Positions 21,350 to 30,187 of a DNA stretch of 64,000 nucleotides are shown in pieces. Both the position numbers and the translations under genes were made by a program. Location of the stretch: the NCBI RefSeq assembly GCF_009884975.1, contig NZ_CP041970.1, positions 2,852,001 to 2,916,000 of the forward strand, written 5' to 3'. Below the pieces are notes generated by a model. The model saw only the letters and a list, made by a program, of their open reading frames with translations, did not search any database and had not been told where the DNA came from. Each line of letters begins with the position of its first letter. The stretch's first letter is position 1. The stretch comes from Acinetobacter dispersus. Its GTDB lineage: Bacteria > Pseudomonadota > Gammaproteobacteria > Pseudomonadales > Moraxellaceae.

Positions 21350-21364
21350 AATGATCCCTCCTAA

Positions 21365-22681
21365 TTATGCTTTTTGTGGATCGTATTGACGATCACGAAT
21401 AAATAACCCAGGTAACACCCCTGCAATAAAATAGGCTGCTCCCATGATAATAAATGCCATGGTAAAGGTTCCGCCAGAAGCTAAAAAACCGATGGTTGCT
21501 GGTGCGATTGCTGCACCCACTCGACCAATGTTATAAGCCCCGCCAATCGCTGTGCCACGCACATCAGTGGAAAAAGATTCCGCCATATAGGTTGCATTGA
21601 CTCCGTATGGAATCCCATAAAGAAAGCCAAAGGTAATTAATAAATACAGAATATTGTCAGGCGTATTAAAGAAAATAATAATCGGCAAAAAGATTGCACT
21701 GGCCAACGTTCCAAATACGAAAATGGCACGGCGATTGAATTTATCCGCCAAATAACCAGCCAAAATCTTGCCTAAAATCATCGCAGTATACGAACCAACC
21801 ATATAACTGGTAAGCGACTTAAAGTTCATATTGACTTCGGTTTCCAGATAACTTGGCATCCAGTTGTTAATACCGTAATAACCGAACTGTAAAAAGAATG
21901 CTGTGCTCATCCACAACAAGAACATTTTCCGATGCTTTAGATTGGCAAAAATTTGTTTATAAATACTTTGGCTTTTCGGTTGTTCTTGAGGCGTAACAAC
22001 GTCCTGTATTTGAGGAGACAAGCTTTTAATTATTGAGAGCTGCCACGATTTAGGTTCAGGTACAAAGCGCTGCAAAATGATATTAATTGCTGCAGGAATC
22101 AATGTAATGAAGAATAGAATACGCCAGCCATGCTCTGGAATGATGGCACCTGCAAGTAGGGTTGCGACAATATAGCCAACAGTTTGACCTGTTTGTAAGG
22201 TGCCTAGTACCGTGGTGCGATAAGAGGTTGGAACATATTCAGCCATTAAGGTATTGCAGGCCATATACAGGGCACCAATCCCTAATGCTCCGATAAAGCG
22301 TAGTGACATAAATTGTTCGAAGCTTTGGGTAAAGCCCAACAAACAGGTCGCAACTGAAAAGAAAGTCACGGAATGGGCAATGGTTCTAACCCGCCCAAAT
22401 TTGTCACAAGCCCAACCACCCAAAATACCACCAATCCCCATCCCAGCTAAAGATGCACTGCCAAGTGCACCCGCCTGAAAGGTCGATAATCCAAATTCCG
22501 TTTTTAAGCTGGTGAGGCTATAGGACAGCAACATAATATCGACACCATCCACCACCATGGCGAAGTAGGCAAACAACAAGGCAAACTTCCATGTGTGTGG
22601 GCTAATCCGTTCATAAGTTCCCAAATTGGATGGCCACTTGCTCATATTTGGACTTGCTACCGCTTGAACATCATTGTTCAT
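21365..22681 (-). CDS. MFS transporter of the aromatic acid/dicarboxylate type, in the glutarate cluster
   Basis: About 438 residues with twelve membrane helices. Loop 2-3 is GGWACDKFGRVRTIAHSV, and VDGVDIMLLSYSLTSL with Asp in helix 1 is typical of the AAHS family of acid:H+ symporters. The start at 22681 is chosen because GAGGTG precedes it by five bases; a frame extension of 15 residues upstream is unsupported. It is cotranscribed with gcdG. Its position between the two glutarate enzymes suggests that it imports glutarate or a related organic acid, which is inference. The central loop of about 60 residues is longer than in drug exporters, as usual for AAHS. Confidence 0.85.
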   Translation of the reverse strand: MNNDVQAVASPNMSKWPSNLGTYERISPHTWKFALLFAYFAMVVDGVDIMLLSYSLTSLKTEFGLSTFQAGALGSASLAGMGIGGILGGWACDKFGRVRTIAHSVTFFSVATCLLGFTQSFEQFMSLRFIGALGIGALYMACNTLMAEYVPTSYRTTVLGTLQTGQTVGYIVATLLAGAIIPEHGWRILFFITLIPAAINIILQRFVPEPKSWQLSIIKSLSPQIQDVVTPQEQPKSQSIYKQIFANLKHRKMFLLWMSTAFFLQFGYYGINNWMPSYLETEVNMNFKSLTSYMVGSYTAMILGKILAGYLADKFNRRAIFVFGTLASAIFLPIIIFFNTPDNILYLLITFGFLYGIPYGVNATYMAESFSTDVRGTAIGGAYNIGRVGAAIAPATIGFLASGGTFTMAFIIMGAAYFIAGVLPGLFIRDRQYDPQKA

Positions 22682-22861
22682 TTGACACCTCATTTTCTCA
22701 AATGGGTCTGGTCTTTCATCAATCATTGATGTGATGAATACTTTGCTACAGTGCTATTTATTGTTTTTAGCAAAGTGTCATTTTTCACCTAAAATGCGCT
22801 TGATGAATCCTTGACGATTTTAATTGGTATAGGTCAATTTTTTTAGGCATGAATTTGCCCT

Positions 22862-22885
22862 AAGATACGCCCGAAAGCGTATCTT
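22862..22885 (-). terminator. Hairpin after glutaryl-CoA dehydrogenase
   Basis: AAGATACGC and GCGTATCTT form a perfect 9-bp stem with a 6-base loop, 25 bases after the gcdH stop. There is no T-run, so it may be a weak terminator or an attenuator before the MFS gene. Confidence 0.5.
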
Positions 22886-22909
22886 TCAATTCAACTAGGT
22901 GATGAAACT

Positions 22910-24118
22910 TTAGTTAGAAAATGCAGCGATACCTGTTTGTGCACGCCCGAGAATCAAGGCATGTACATCATGGGTGCCTTCATAGGTATTCACCACTTCC
23001 AGATTGACTAGATGACGTGCCACGCCAAACTCATCACTAATCCCATTACCGCCCATCATGTCTCGTGCCAGTCGGGCAATTTCCAGCGCTTTACCACAGT
23101 TATTGCGTTTGATCAGCGAAGTCCCTTCTACTGAAGCAATACCTGCATCTTTCATTTGTCCAAAACGTAATGCGATTTGCAGACCCAAAGCAATTTCGGT
23201 TTGCATATCCGCCAGCTTTTTCTGGATGAGTTGATTGGCAGCCAAAGGTCGACCAAACTGTTTGCGATCCATGGTGTATTGATGTGCAGTATGCCAACAG
23301 AATTCAGCGGCTCCCATTGCACCCCATGCAATACCATAACGGGCACTGTTCAAACAGGTAAACGGACCTTTCAGACCGCGCACTTCAGGAAACGCATTTT
23401 CTTCGGGCACAAAGACCTGATCCATCACGATTTCACCGGTAATCGATGCACGAAGTCCAACCTTGCCATGAATGGCAGGTGCAGACAGTCCTTCCCAGCC
23501 TTTTTCCAAAATAAAACCGCGAATTTCCCCAACATTGCCTTGTTCTGAAACTTCTTTGGCCCAGACCACAAATACATCTGCGATTGGACTATTGGTAATC
23601 CACATTTTGCTGCCACTGAGGCGATAACCACCTGCAACTTTTTTAGCGCGGCACAACATACTGCCAGGATCTGAACCATGATCGGGCTCAGTTAAACCGA
23701 AACAACCGATGTATTCACCTGTTGCTAATTTAGGTAGGTATTTCTGTTTTTGTGCTTCGCTACCAAATTCATCAATCGGTACCATCACCAATGAGCTTTG
23801 TACGCTGGCCATCGAACGATAGCCTGAATCTACCCGTTCAATTTCACGCGCAATCAAACCATAACTGACATAGTTTAGTCCTGCACCGCCATACTGCTCT
23901 GAAATGGTTGGACCCAACAGCCCTAGCTCGCCCATTTCGCGAAAAATAGCTGGATCAGTTGTTTCATGGCGAAATTGTTCCAATACCCGTGGCATGAGTT
24001 TGTCTTGACAATAGGCCTGAGCACTGTCCCGAATCATACGTTCTTCTGAGCTGAGTTGCTGTTCAAGTAAAAATGGATCTTGCCAGTTAAAAGAGACGCG
24101 CTTTCCTTGATTTGCCAT
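22910..24118 (-). CDS. gcdH: Glutaryl-CoA dehydrogenase
   Basis: A 402-residue acyl-CoA dehydrogenase specific to glutaryl-CoA: oxidation and decarboxylation to crotonyl-CoA. Landmarks are [19 protein letters not shown] at the N-terminus, [16 protein letters not shown] for FAD and substrate contact, [19 protein letters not shown], and [20 protein letters not shown] at the C-terminus, with the catalytic Glu in YEGT. These are the GcdH forms. It heads the gcdH-MFS-gcdG cluster and faces a LysR regulator gene, as gcdH and gcdR do in Pseudomonas. AAGGAAG precedes the ATG at a rather long distance (about 11 bases). Confidence 0.95.
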   Translation of the reverse strand: MANQGKRVSFNWQDPFLLEQQLSSEERMIRDSAQAYCQDKLMPRVLEQFRHETTDPAIFREMGELGLLGPTISEQYGGAGLNYVSYGLIAREIERVDSGYRSMASVQSSLVMVPIDEFGSEAQKQKYLPKLATGEYIGCFGLTEPDHGSDPGSMLCRAKKVAGGYRLSGSKMWITNSPIADVFVVWAKEVSEQGNVGEIRGFILEKGWEGLSAPAIHGKVGLRASITGEIVMDQVFVPEENAFPEVRGLKGPFTCLNSARYGIAWGAMGAAEFCWHTAHQYTMDRKQFGRPLAANQLIQKKLADMQTEIALGLQIALRFGQMKDAGIASVEGTSLIKRNNCGKALEIARLARDMMGGNGISDEFGVARHLVNLEVVNTYEGTHDVHALILGRAQTGIAAFSN

Positions 24119-24212
24119 GACTTTTTATCTTCCTTTTAATCGATCTTAATATAAGTTCTGCTATTGATGCTAGGCCAGATTGCACAGTGAAGCAAACGAT
24201 GTTTTTTCATAC

Positions 24213-24235
24213 AGCTATGCAAAAAACGCATAGCT
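24213..24235. promoter_or_regulatory. Inverted repeat in the gcdH/LysR divergent region
   Basis: AGCTATGC and GCATAGCT, an 8-bp perfect inverted repeat with a 7-bp spacer. The T-N11-A pattern and the place between a LysR gene and its likely target fit a LysR-type recognition site. Confidence 0.6.
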
Positions 24236-24346
24236 CGATTGAAATCACTGCTGCTGTTCTGCTAAAAAGAAAGTTAAGGATAAGGTAAAAATTTAAACGA
24301 TCTTCGGGTCATCTCTCTTTTTCGCAATCAACATAAGGATGATGTT

Positions 24347-25306
24347 ATGCGACGTATGATTCCCTCATTGCAATCACTGATTTGCTTTGAAGCAGCTGCC
24401 AAACATAAAACCTATACCCATGCAGCACAGGAACTCAGCATGACCCAAAGTGCGATTTCGAGGCAGATTCAGCAACTGGAAGAATTTCTCAACCTACAAC
24501 TGTTTCATCGAGTAAGGCATGGTGTAGAACTCACCAGTGCGGGTGAGCAATACCTCAAGAATATCAAGACACATTTGTTGGGGCTGGAGCACAGCACCCT
24601 TGATCTAATGTCGCATCAGGGACTGGGTGGCACACTCAAACTGGGCGTGGTCCCAACCTTTGCAACACGTTGGTTATTACCACGTCTTTATCGTTTCAAT
24701 AAAATTTATCCTGAAATTACCATTCACCTCGAGACCAGCACCAAACCTTTTTTATTTAGTGAACAAATTTTTGATGCCGCAATTTATGCAGGCACACCTG
24801 CTCAAGTGGAAAACTGGCCTGGCACAACAGCACATTTTTTAATGCCAGAGGAAGTGGTTGCCGTTTGTTCTCCCGCCTTGATCAAGAAGTTTTATCCAGC
24901 GTTGATTGAATACGATTCCCCTACCACTCTTGATCTCAGTGCGGAACAACTCTCGAAGCTCCCACTATTACAGCAAACCACTCGCCCAGCGATTTGGAAG
25001 GAATGGTTTGATAGCCTAAATTACAATGCACCTTATGCCATGGAAGGCCAGCGGCATGAACTGTTTTCAATGCTGGCCGTTGCTGCCACACATCATCTAG
25101 GTGTGGCATTGATTCCGCAAATGCTGATTGAAAAAGAATTGAAGCAAGGTGAACTCATCGTTGTGTCATCTCATAAATTGACTGGCTCACGTTGCTATTA
25201 TTTTGTTTATGCTGAACAGCCACATAACCCAATCATGCTGAAATTCATTGAATGGCTGCAACAAGAGACCGCTTTACCAACAATCTCAACATACGCATCA
25301 AATTAA
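24347..25306 (+). CDS. gcdR: LysR family regulator, probable activator of glutarate genes
   Basis: A 319-residue LysR-type regulator. The N-terminal helix-turn-helix is FEAAAKHKTYTHAAQELSMT, then QSAISRQIQQLEEFLNLQLF, followed by a periplasmic-binding-like effector domain (GTLKLGVVPTFATRWLLPRL). AAGGATG lies seven bases before the ATG. It is divergent from gcdH across 228 bp with a LysR-type inverted repeat. By context it is the glutarate-responsive GcdR; the effector is not proven. Its last codons overlap the convergent ion channel gene by four bases. Confidence 0.8.
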   Translation: MRRMIPSLQSLICFEAAAKHKTYTHAAQELSMTQSAISRQIQQLEEFLNLQLFHRVRHGVELTSAGEQYLKNIKTHLLGLEHSTLDLMSHQGLGGTLKLGVVPTFATRWLLPRLYRFNKIYPEITIHLETSTKPFLFSEQIFDAAIYAGTPAQVENWPGTTAHFLMPEEVVAVCSPALIKKFYPALIEYDSPTTLDLSAEQLSKLPLLQQTTRPAIWKEWFDSLNYNAPYAMEGQRHELFSMLAVAATHHLGVALIPQMLIEKELKQGELIVVSSHKLTGSRCYYFVYAEQPHNPIMLKFIEWLQQETALPTISTYASN

Positions 25307-25986
25307 TTATTTTTGGGCTGATGGCTAATATATTGCAATGCGATTAATCGAGATACGACGACAGCCAAATACATGACCCCACCAAACATTTGCAGCATTG
25401 CCAACACTCTTGCCGCAGGGCTAATCGGAATCAAATCTGACAACCCTGTTGCCGATTGTAGACTGAAACTGAGAAATAAAAGATCCAGCCAATGTTGTAA
25501 GGCTTGAGGCTGATTTGGATTTTGAAAACTGTTCGGTAGTAACAGCTGACAGATACTATATAGAAAGGCAAAACCCCAAGCGATGAGGGTAAATACCGCC
25601 CCTGCCGCAAACAATTCATCTTTGGTGAGATAACGATCCGCAAACATATAGCGCAACAAACCATATGCTGCATAGAAATAGGCCAACGCTTCAAAACTAT
25701 GTGCGATGATCTGAATCATCAAATTGCTATAGCCAATAAAAATCAGGATCGAAAATAAAAAAGCACCACTCACAAAAACCAGCCCCCAAAAGGTAAATAC
25801 AGGGGTTTGTCGAATCACTTTAGCGATAATCAGTAAGGCCAATACGCCCAATGACCAAGTTAAGGCACGAAATTCGCTATCGCCATAAGTGAGCATCGCC
25901 AAAATTAACAAAGCCAATTGAACCAGCAACAACCATGCAGATGGAAGTAAACGAAAGCCCTGCCAAAATTGTTTTAACGTTTGCAT
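25303..25986 (-). CDS. Two-pore-domain-like ion channel protein
   Basis: About 227 residues with six to seven predicted membrane helices. The C-terminal pair of helices encloses SLQSATGLSDLIPISPAARV, in the place of the K+ channel pore loop. The selectivity filter reads TGLSD instead of the canonical TVGYGD, so potassium selectivity is doubtful. The family is of the ion-channel (Ion_trans_2) type. The start at 25986 is chosen because AGGGA lies seven bases upstream; the longer frame overlaps the TetR stop. It follows the TetR gene by 46 bases and is probably cotranscribed with it. Confidence 0.75.
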   Translation of the reverse strand: MQTLKQFWQGFRLLPSAWLLLVQLALLILAMLTYGDSEFRALTWSLGVLALLIIAKVIRQTPVFTFWGLVFVSGAFLFSILIFIGYSNLMIQIIAHSFEALAYFYAAYGLLRYMFADRYLTKDELFAAGAVFTLIAWGFAFLYSICQLLLPNSFQNPNQPQALQHWLDLLFLSFSLQSATGLSDLIPISPAARVLAMLQMFGGVMYLAVVVSRLIALQYISHQPKNN

Positions 25987-26032
25987 GTTGTTTCCCTGAA
26001 TCTTGTTATGGTTTTCATTTTTGTTGAGTGCA

Positions 26033-26629
26033 TCATACTGCATCTAAAAAAGAAACGATCATTTTAAACAGTTCTTGTTGCAGTCGTTGTTCTTCAATGA
26101 GAAAAGTATTTTTACTGGCATAACGCATCATGGTAAATAATGTACTGTTAATAATCACAAAAGACTTGTGCTTTAAGGTCTCAAAATCCCAATGCGGATA
26201 ATAACGTCCAAACAAATACATGCCGACTTCTAAAAAATGCTGCTCTAAAACTTGTGCCGCTTCTGAGTCACTATAGGCATGCCAGTTTTTTAAGATTTCG
26301 ATAAAAAAACCTTGATCGGATTTCAAAGATTCAAAGCCAAAAGCAATACTTAATGTGATGATGTCTTGAATAGAGGTTTGTTGTTGTAGCATCACCAGTT
26401 GCTTTACGGCTTGCCCCAAGCTTTCACTTTTACGCAATAATAGTTCTGCGATGATTTGTTCTTTATTTTCAAAATACTGATAGATCGACCCAACACTAAC
26501 GCCTGATTTTTCAGAGATTTTAGGCGTAGTCACCTGCAAAACCCCATATTCAGAAATACATTTCTGCGCCCCTTCCAAAATGCTTTCGACAATCATTTTG
26601 GCACGTTGCTGCTGTGGTCGTTTTCTCAT
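26033..26629 (-). CDS. TetR family transcriptional regulator
   Basis: A 198-residue TetR-type repressor. The DNA-binding domain is at residues 10-60, with ITTPKISEKSGVSVGSIYQY-like spacing visible as SEKSGVSVGSIYQYFENKEQ. The rest is an alpha-helical ligand domain. It is divergent from the MpaB-like oxygenase gene, and the 85-bp gap carries a 12-bp palindrome. The likely target is that oxygenase gene. The ligand is unknown, though TetR neighbours of this oxygenase family often answer to lipophilic compounds. Confidence 0.88.
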   Translation of the reverse strand: MRKRPQQQRAKMIVESILEGAQKCISEYGVLQVTTPKISEKSGVSVGSIYQYFENKEQIIAELLLRKSESLGQAVKQLVMLQQQTSIQDIITLSIAFGFESLKSDQGFFIEILKNWHAYSDSEAAQVLEQHFLEVGMYLFGRYYPHWDFETLKHKSFVIINSTLFTMMRYASKNTFLIEEQRLQQELFKMIVSFLDAV

Positions 26630-26644
26630 AAACAGACTCGACTG

Positions 26645-26673
26645 GAATGCGAATTGAATGCGAATAATTATTC
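26645..26673. promoter_or_regulatory. Repeats between TetR and oxygenase genes
   Basis: GAATGCGAAT occurs twice in direct orientation, 11 bp apart, and the second copy runs into the perfect palindrome GAATAATTATTC (26662-26673). This is the probable TetR operator. Confidence 0.55.
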
Positions 26674-26714
26674 ATATTAAGCTTTGATTAAATAACAATC
26701 ACAGGCTTTATGCA

Positions 26715-27923
26715 ATGCAAAGCATCATTAAACCTAAACGCTTGGCTGCGTTTGAAGATATGAGTCAGTCCAATATCAAAACCAAAATTCTGAGTTATAT
26801 GACCCATCAACAGGTGCAACCAAGTTATGCAGAGTATCAGGCACTGAATACCGCTCTGCAAAGTGGTGATGAACCGATGGATCAACTGCTGCTATGGGTG
26901 CTACAGAATCCAAAACAACATCGTAAATACTTTGAAACGGCGTTATATCAAGGCTTAGATAAATTGCCACATGAGATTCCTGAACTCACTACCTTTTTCC
27001 AATTCGTTGAACAAAAACCTGCTTGGTATGATCAAAACAAAATTGATGCTGCACTGAAGTTTACCTATCGCTTGGGAATCAATAACGGTCTTATCCTCCG
27101 AGATTTATCCCTAATGACAGGCTATATGTACCCTGGTTTTAACCAACCCTTGGTCCTGACAGGCGCATTAAAAAAACAGGCAGGTACACGTTTGGCTGAA
27201 ACCACCAAATGGTGGGTCGATATCACCGAAAAAAATGGTTTTGAACGTTTTAGCAAAGGTTTTACCTCCACCATTTTTGTGCGTTTTATTCATTCACTCG
27301 TGCGTCATCAACTGCAAAAATCGGAGAAATGGGATGCCGAAACTTGGGGAATTCCGATCAATCAATATGATCAGGCGATGACCAATATCGCTTTTAGCGG
27401 TGTGGTATTGCTTGGGATACGGGCTTTAGGCATTTTTCCGAGTAAACAAGAAGTTGATAGCTTTTTACATTTCTGGAAATATGCAGGCTGGCTAATGGGC
27501 GTTGAAGAAAAATGGTTGGTCGATCAAGAAGCCGATGGTTGGAAACTGATTTACTGGATGCACTTCGCACATCCTCAATCTGATGCGAGCAGCGTTTCAT
27601 TGGGTTCCAGTCTTTCCAAAGAACCTTTTGAGCGAAAATATCGCTATCTACGTTCTTTTCAACAAAAACTCGCCTATAAGCAACATTTAGAAATTACCCA
27701 GTTCTTTATTGGTCGTAAGAAAATGCAGAAGCTCGGTTTAGCTCCACAATCAGCATCTTGGTTTGCTTATTATCTGATTGGTCGTAATTTAGCCTTATAT
27801 ACAGGTGCTAAACATATTCCAAAATTAAATAACTTCCTTGAACAAAATGGACGACAGGTACAACGCATTGGTTTGTCTTTATACCGCAACCAAGGGCAGC
27901 AACTGGCAAGTATGCATCAATAA
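26715..27923 (+). CDS. MpaB/Lcp-type oxygenase family protein (DUF2236)
   Basis: A 402-residue protein of the DUF2236 family, related to latex-clearing protein and fungal MpaB oxygenases, which bind b-type heme. The family signature of Arg and His residues is visible in FVRFIHSLVRHQLQKSEKW and in WGIPINQYDQAMTNIAFSGV. There is no signal peptide. It has a terminator after the stop. The substrate is unknown; a lipid or isoprenoid-like molecule is a guess from the family. Regulation by the divergent TetR protein is likely. Confidence 0.82.
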   Translation: MQSIIKPKRLAAFEDMSQSNIKTKILSYMTHQQVQPSYAEYQALNTALQSGDEPMDQLLLWVLQNPKQHRKYFETALYQGLDKLPHEIPELTTFFQFVEQKPAWYDQNKIDAALKFTYRLGINNGLILRDLSLMTGYMYPGFNQPLVLTGALKKQAGTRLAETTKWWVDITEKNGFERFSKGFTSTIFVRFIHSLVRHQLQKSEKWDAETWGIPINQYDQAMTNIAFSGVVLLGIRALGIFPSKQEVDSFLHFWKYAGWLMGVEEKWLVDQEADGWKLIYWMHFAHPQSDASSVSLGSSLSKEPFERKYRYLRSFQQKLAYKQHLEITQFFIGRKKMQKLGLAPQSASWFAYYLIGRNLALYTGAKHIPKLNNFLEQNGRQVQRIGLSLYRNQGQQLASMHQ

Positions 27924-27931
27924 GCCATAAA

Positions 27932-27962
27932 AAAAAGCCCTCAATCAATGAGGGCTTTTTTT
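27932..27962. terminator. Bidirectional terminator between oxygenase and actP
   Basis: AAAAAGCCCTCA pairs with TGAGGGCTTTTT around ATCA; long A- and T-runs flank it and serve both convergent genes. Confidence 0.88.
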
Positions 27963-27976
27963 ATGCTTGGTTTTGA

Positions 27977-29692
27977 TTAGTGATCTGACGCGCCAGATGC
28001 ACCAACCCCTGTCATTGAACGAACAAACTGAGCATCAAAGGCTTTACGCTCTTTCTCCGCACGTGCTGACTTGTCTGTTACAGAGAAGAACCAGCAGCAG
28101 AAGAATGAGAGTGGCATTGCAAATAATGCTGGACCATTGAATGGGTTTGGCGCAGTTTCAGAAATTGCCAAAGTATCCACCCAAACGGCTTTAGACAGAA
28201 TGATTAGGCTCACCGCACCAACCAAACCAACTACACCACCAATCACCGCACCACGTGTAGTCAAACCTTTCCAGAACATTGATAACACGAGGATTGGGAA
28301 GTTTGCACAACATGCGACTGAGAATGCTAAGCCCACCATGAAGGCAACGTTTTGCTTCTCAAACAAGATACCCAAGATCATGGCAAAGATTGCTAAACCT
28401 AAAGTTGCAATTTTTGACATCTTCAATTCAGATTCAGGAGTCGTTTTGCCTTTTTTGAACACGTTGGCATATAAGTCATGTGAAATCGCTGAAGCACCTG
28501 ACAGGGTCAAACCAGCAACCACTGCAAGAATTGTTGCGAATGCGACTGCTGAAATGAAGCCCATGAACAAGTCGCCACCCACTGCATCACTTAAATGCAC
28601 GGCAGCCATGTTGTTACCACCTACCAACTCTAATTTTCCTGTTACTGCCGCTTTTGCAACATCAAGGAATTGTGGGTTGTTCGCAACAAACAGGATTGCA
28701 CCGAAACCGATAATGAAGGTGAGCAGATAGAAGTAACCAATAAAGCCAGTTGCAACCACAACTGATTTACGTGCTTCTTTCGCATCTTTTACTGTAAAGA
28801 AACGCATAAGGATATGAGGTAAACCTGCCGTACCAAACATCAAAGCAAGACCAAGTGATAACGCATCAATTGGGTTTGCCGCGAGTTTACCTGGCCCCAT
28901 GATTTTGGATGCTTCTTCCCAGCTCATGCTATGCGCTTGGCTATACACACCAATGGCTTGGTTAAACATATTGGTGAAGCTAAAGCCAACAGCTTTCATC
29001 ACCATAAAGGCCATGAAAGTCGCACCACTGAGTAACATCACCGCTTTGATGATCTGTACCCAAGTCGTTGCCAACATACCACCAAAGATCACATAAGCCA
29101 TCATCAATAGACCGACGATCACAACTGCGATGTTGTAGTTCAAACCGAATAGCAATTTGATCAACTGACCTGCACCCACCATCTGTGCAATCAGGTAGAA
29201 CGCAACCACAACCAATGAGCTAAATGCTGCCAAAGTACGGACTGGCTTTTCTTCCAAACGGAATGACACCACGTCTGACAAATTATATTTTCCTAAGTTA
29301 CGTAAGCGTTCCGCAACAAGGAAAAGTACAATTGGCCAACCCACCATAAAACCAAGTGAGTAAAGTAAGCCATCAAAGCCTGAGCTAAAAACTAATGCTG
29401 AAATACCCAAAAATGATGCCGCTGACATATAGTCACCCGCAATCGCCAAACCATTTTGGAAACCACTGATTCCACCACCTGCCGTATAAAAGTCTTGAGC
29501 AGATTGAGTTTGCTTTGCCGCCCATTTGGTAATGAACAATGTGAAACCGACAAAGATCGTAAACATAATGATCGCGTGCCAGTTGGTCGCCTGCTGTTCA
29601 GCAGCACCTAGGTCTGGGCCCGCGAATGCAATACTTGAGCAGCAAAAACTGAGCAGCGTGAATAGTATCGCTTTGAATGATGTCCCTTTCAT
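27977..29692 (-). CDS. actP: Cation/acetate symporter
   Basis: A 571-residue sodium:solute symporter (SSSF). It begins with a cleavable signal, [20 protein letters not shown], then IAFAGPDLG, as ActP proteins do. Family segments are [40 protein letters not shown] and [15 protein letters not shown]. It imports acetate and other short carboxylates. The start at 29692 is the ATG one base after the DUF485 stop, so the two are translationally coupled; the upstream frame extension lies inside the DUF485 gene. Divergence from a CrbS-like sensor fits known control of acetate uptake. Confidence 0.95.
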   Translation of the reverse strand: MKGTSFKAILFTLLSFCCSSIAFAGPDLGAAEQQATNWHAIIMFTIFVGFTLFITKWAAKQTQSAQDFYTAGGGISGFQNGLAIAGDYMSAASFLGISALVFSSGFDGLLYSLGFMVGWPIVLFLVAERLRNLGKYNLSDVVSFRLEEKPVRTLAAFSSLVVVAFYLIAQMVGAGQLIKLLFGLNYNIAVVIVGLLMMAYVIFGGMLATTWVQIIKAVMLLSGATFMAFMVMKAVGFSFTNMFNQAIGVYSQAHSMSWEEASKIMGPGKLAANPIDALSLGLALMFGTAGLPHILMRFFTVKDAKEARKSVVVATGFIGYFYLLTFIIGFGAILFVANNPQFLDVAKAAVTGKLELVGGNNMAAVHLSDAVGGDLFMGFISAVAFATILAVVAGLTLSGASAISHDLYANVFKKGKTTPESELKMSKIATLGLAIFAMILGILFEKQNVAFMVGLAFSVACCANFPILVLSMFWKGLTTRGAVIGGVVGLVGAVSLIILSKAVWVDTLAISETAPNPFNGPALFAMPLSFFCCWFFSVTDKSARAEKERKAFDAQFVRSMTGVGASGASDH

Positions 29693-29693
29693 C

Positions 29694-30026
29694 TCAGTGC
29701 ATCCCTTTTTCATGTGCAATGGCCTCAACTTCCTTGAGGGCTGCTTCATTCAGTTGATCAAGTTTCGTATTGGCAATATAGGAATACACACCACATAAGA
29801 TAAATGACAATACGATAATGCCCAAACCAAGGGGAATTCCCCATGTGGTGACACCACCGCTAAATGAACTTGCTAAAAATTCTTTGTTATAGCCAACCAA
29901 AAGCATAAAGCCAACGTAGATAAACAGCATGATTGCTGTTAATGTCCAACTTAATGTGCGCTTTTTGCTGACCATCTCTTGAAACTTTGGATTTCGTAGA
30001 ATTCGATCTACCTGTGAATCATCCAT
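29694..30026 (-). CDS. yjcH: DUF485 membrane protein, ActP partner
   Basis: A 110-residue protein with two membrane helices ([20 protein letters not shown] and [20 protein letters not shown]), the DUF485 form that precedes actP in most proteobacteria. The start at 30026 is set by AGGAG six bases before the ATG; the longer frame has no such site. It is thought to assist the symporter, but its exact role is unknown. Confidence 0.92.
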   Translation of the reverse strand: MDDSQVDRILRNPKFQEMVSKKRTLSWTLTAIMLFIYVGFMLLVGYNKEFLASSFSGGVTTWGIPLGLGIIVLSFILCGVYSYIANTKLDQLNEAALKEVEAIAHEKGMH

Positions 30027-30187
30027 AATTGACTCCTTATTTTTGTGTCCAACCGTGGACCCCTTTTTCACATGGGATTTTTCATTATCCAAAGTAACAA
30101 GATTATGCTTGACTCGTAACTTAGACTTTGGTCTCTAAATGACAATCTCTACTCCTTGCTATACCTGCACTTCGGGTATGATAAAAA

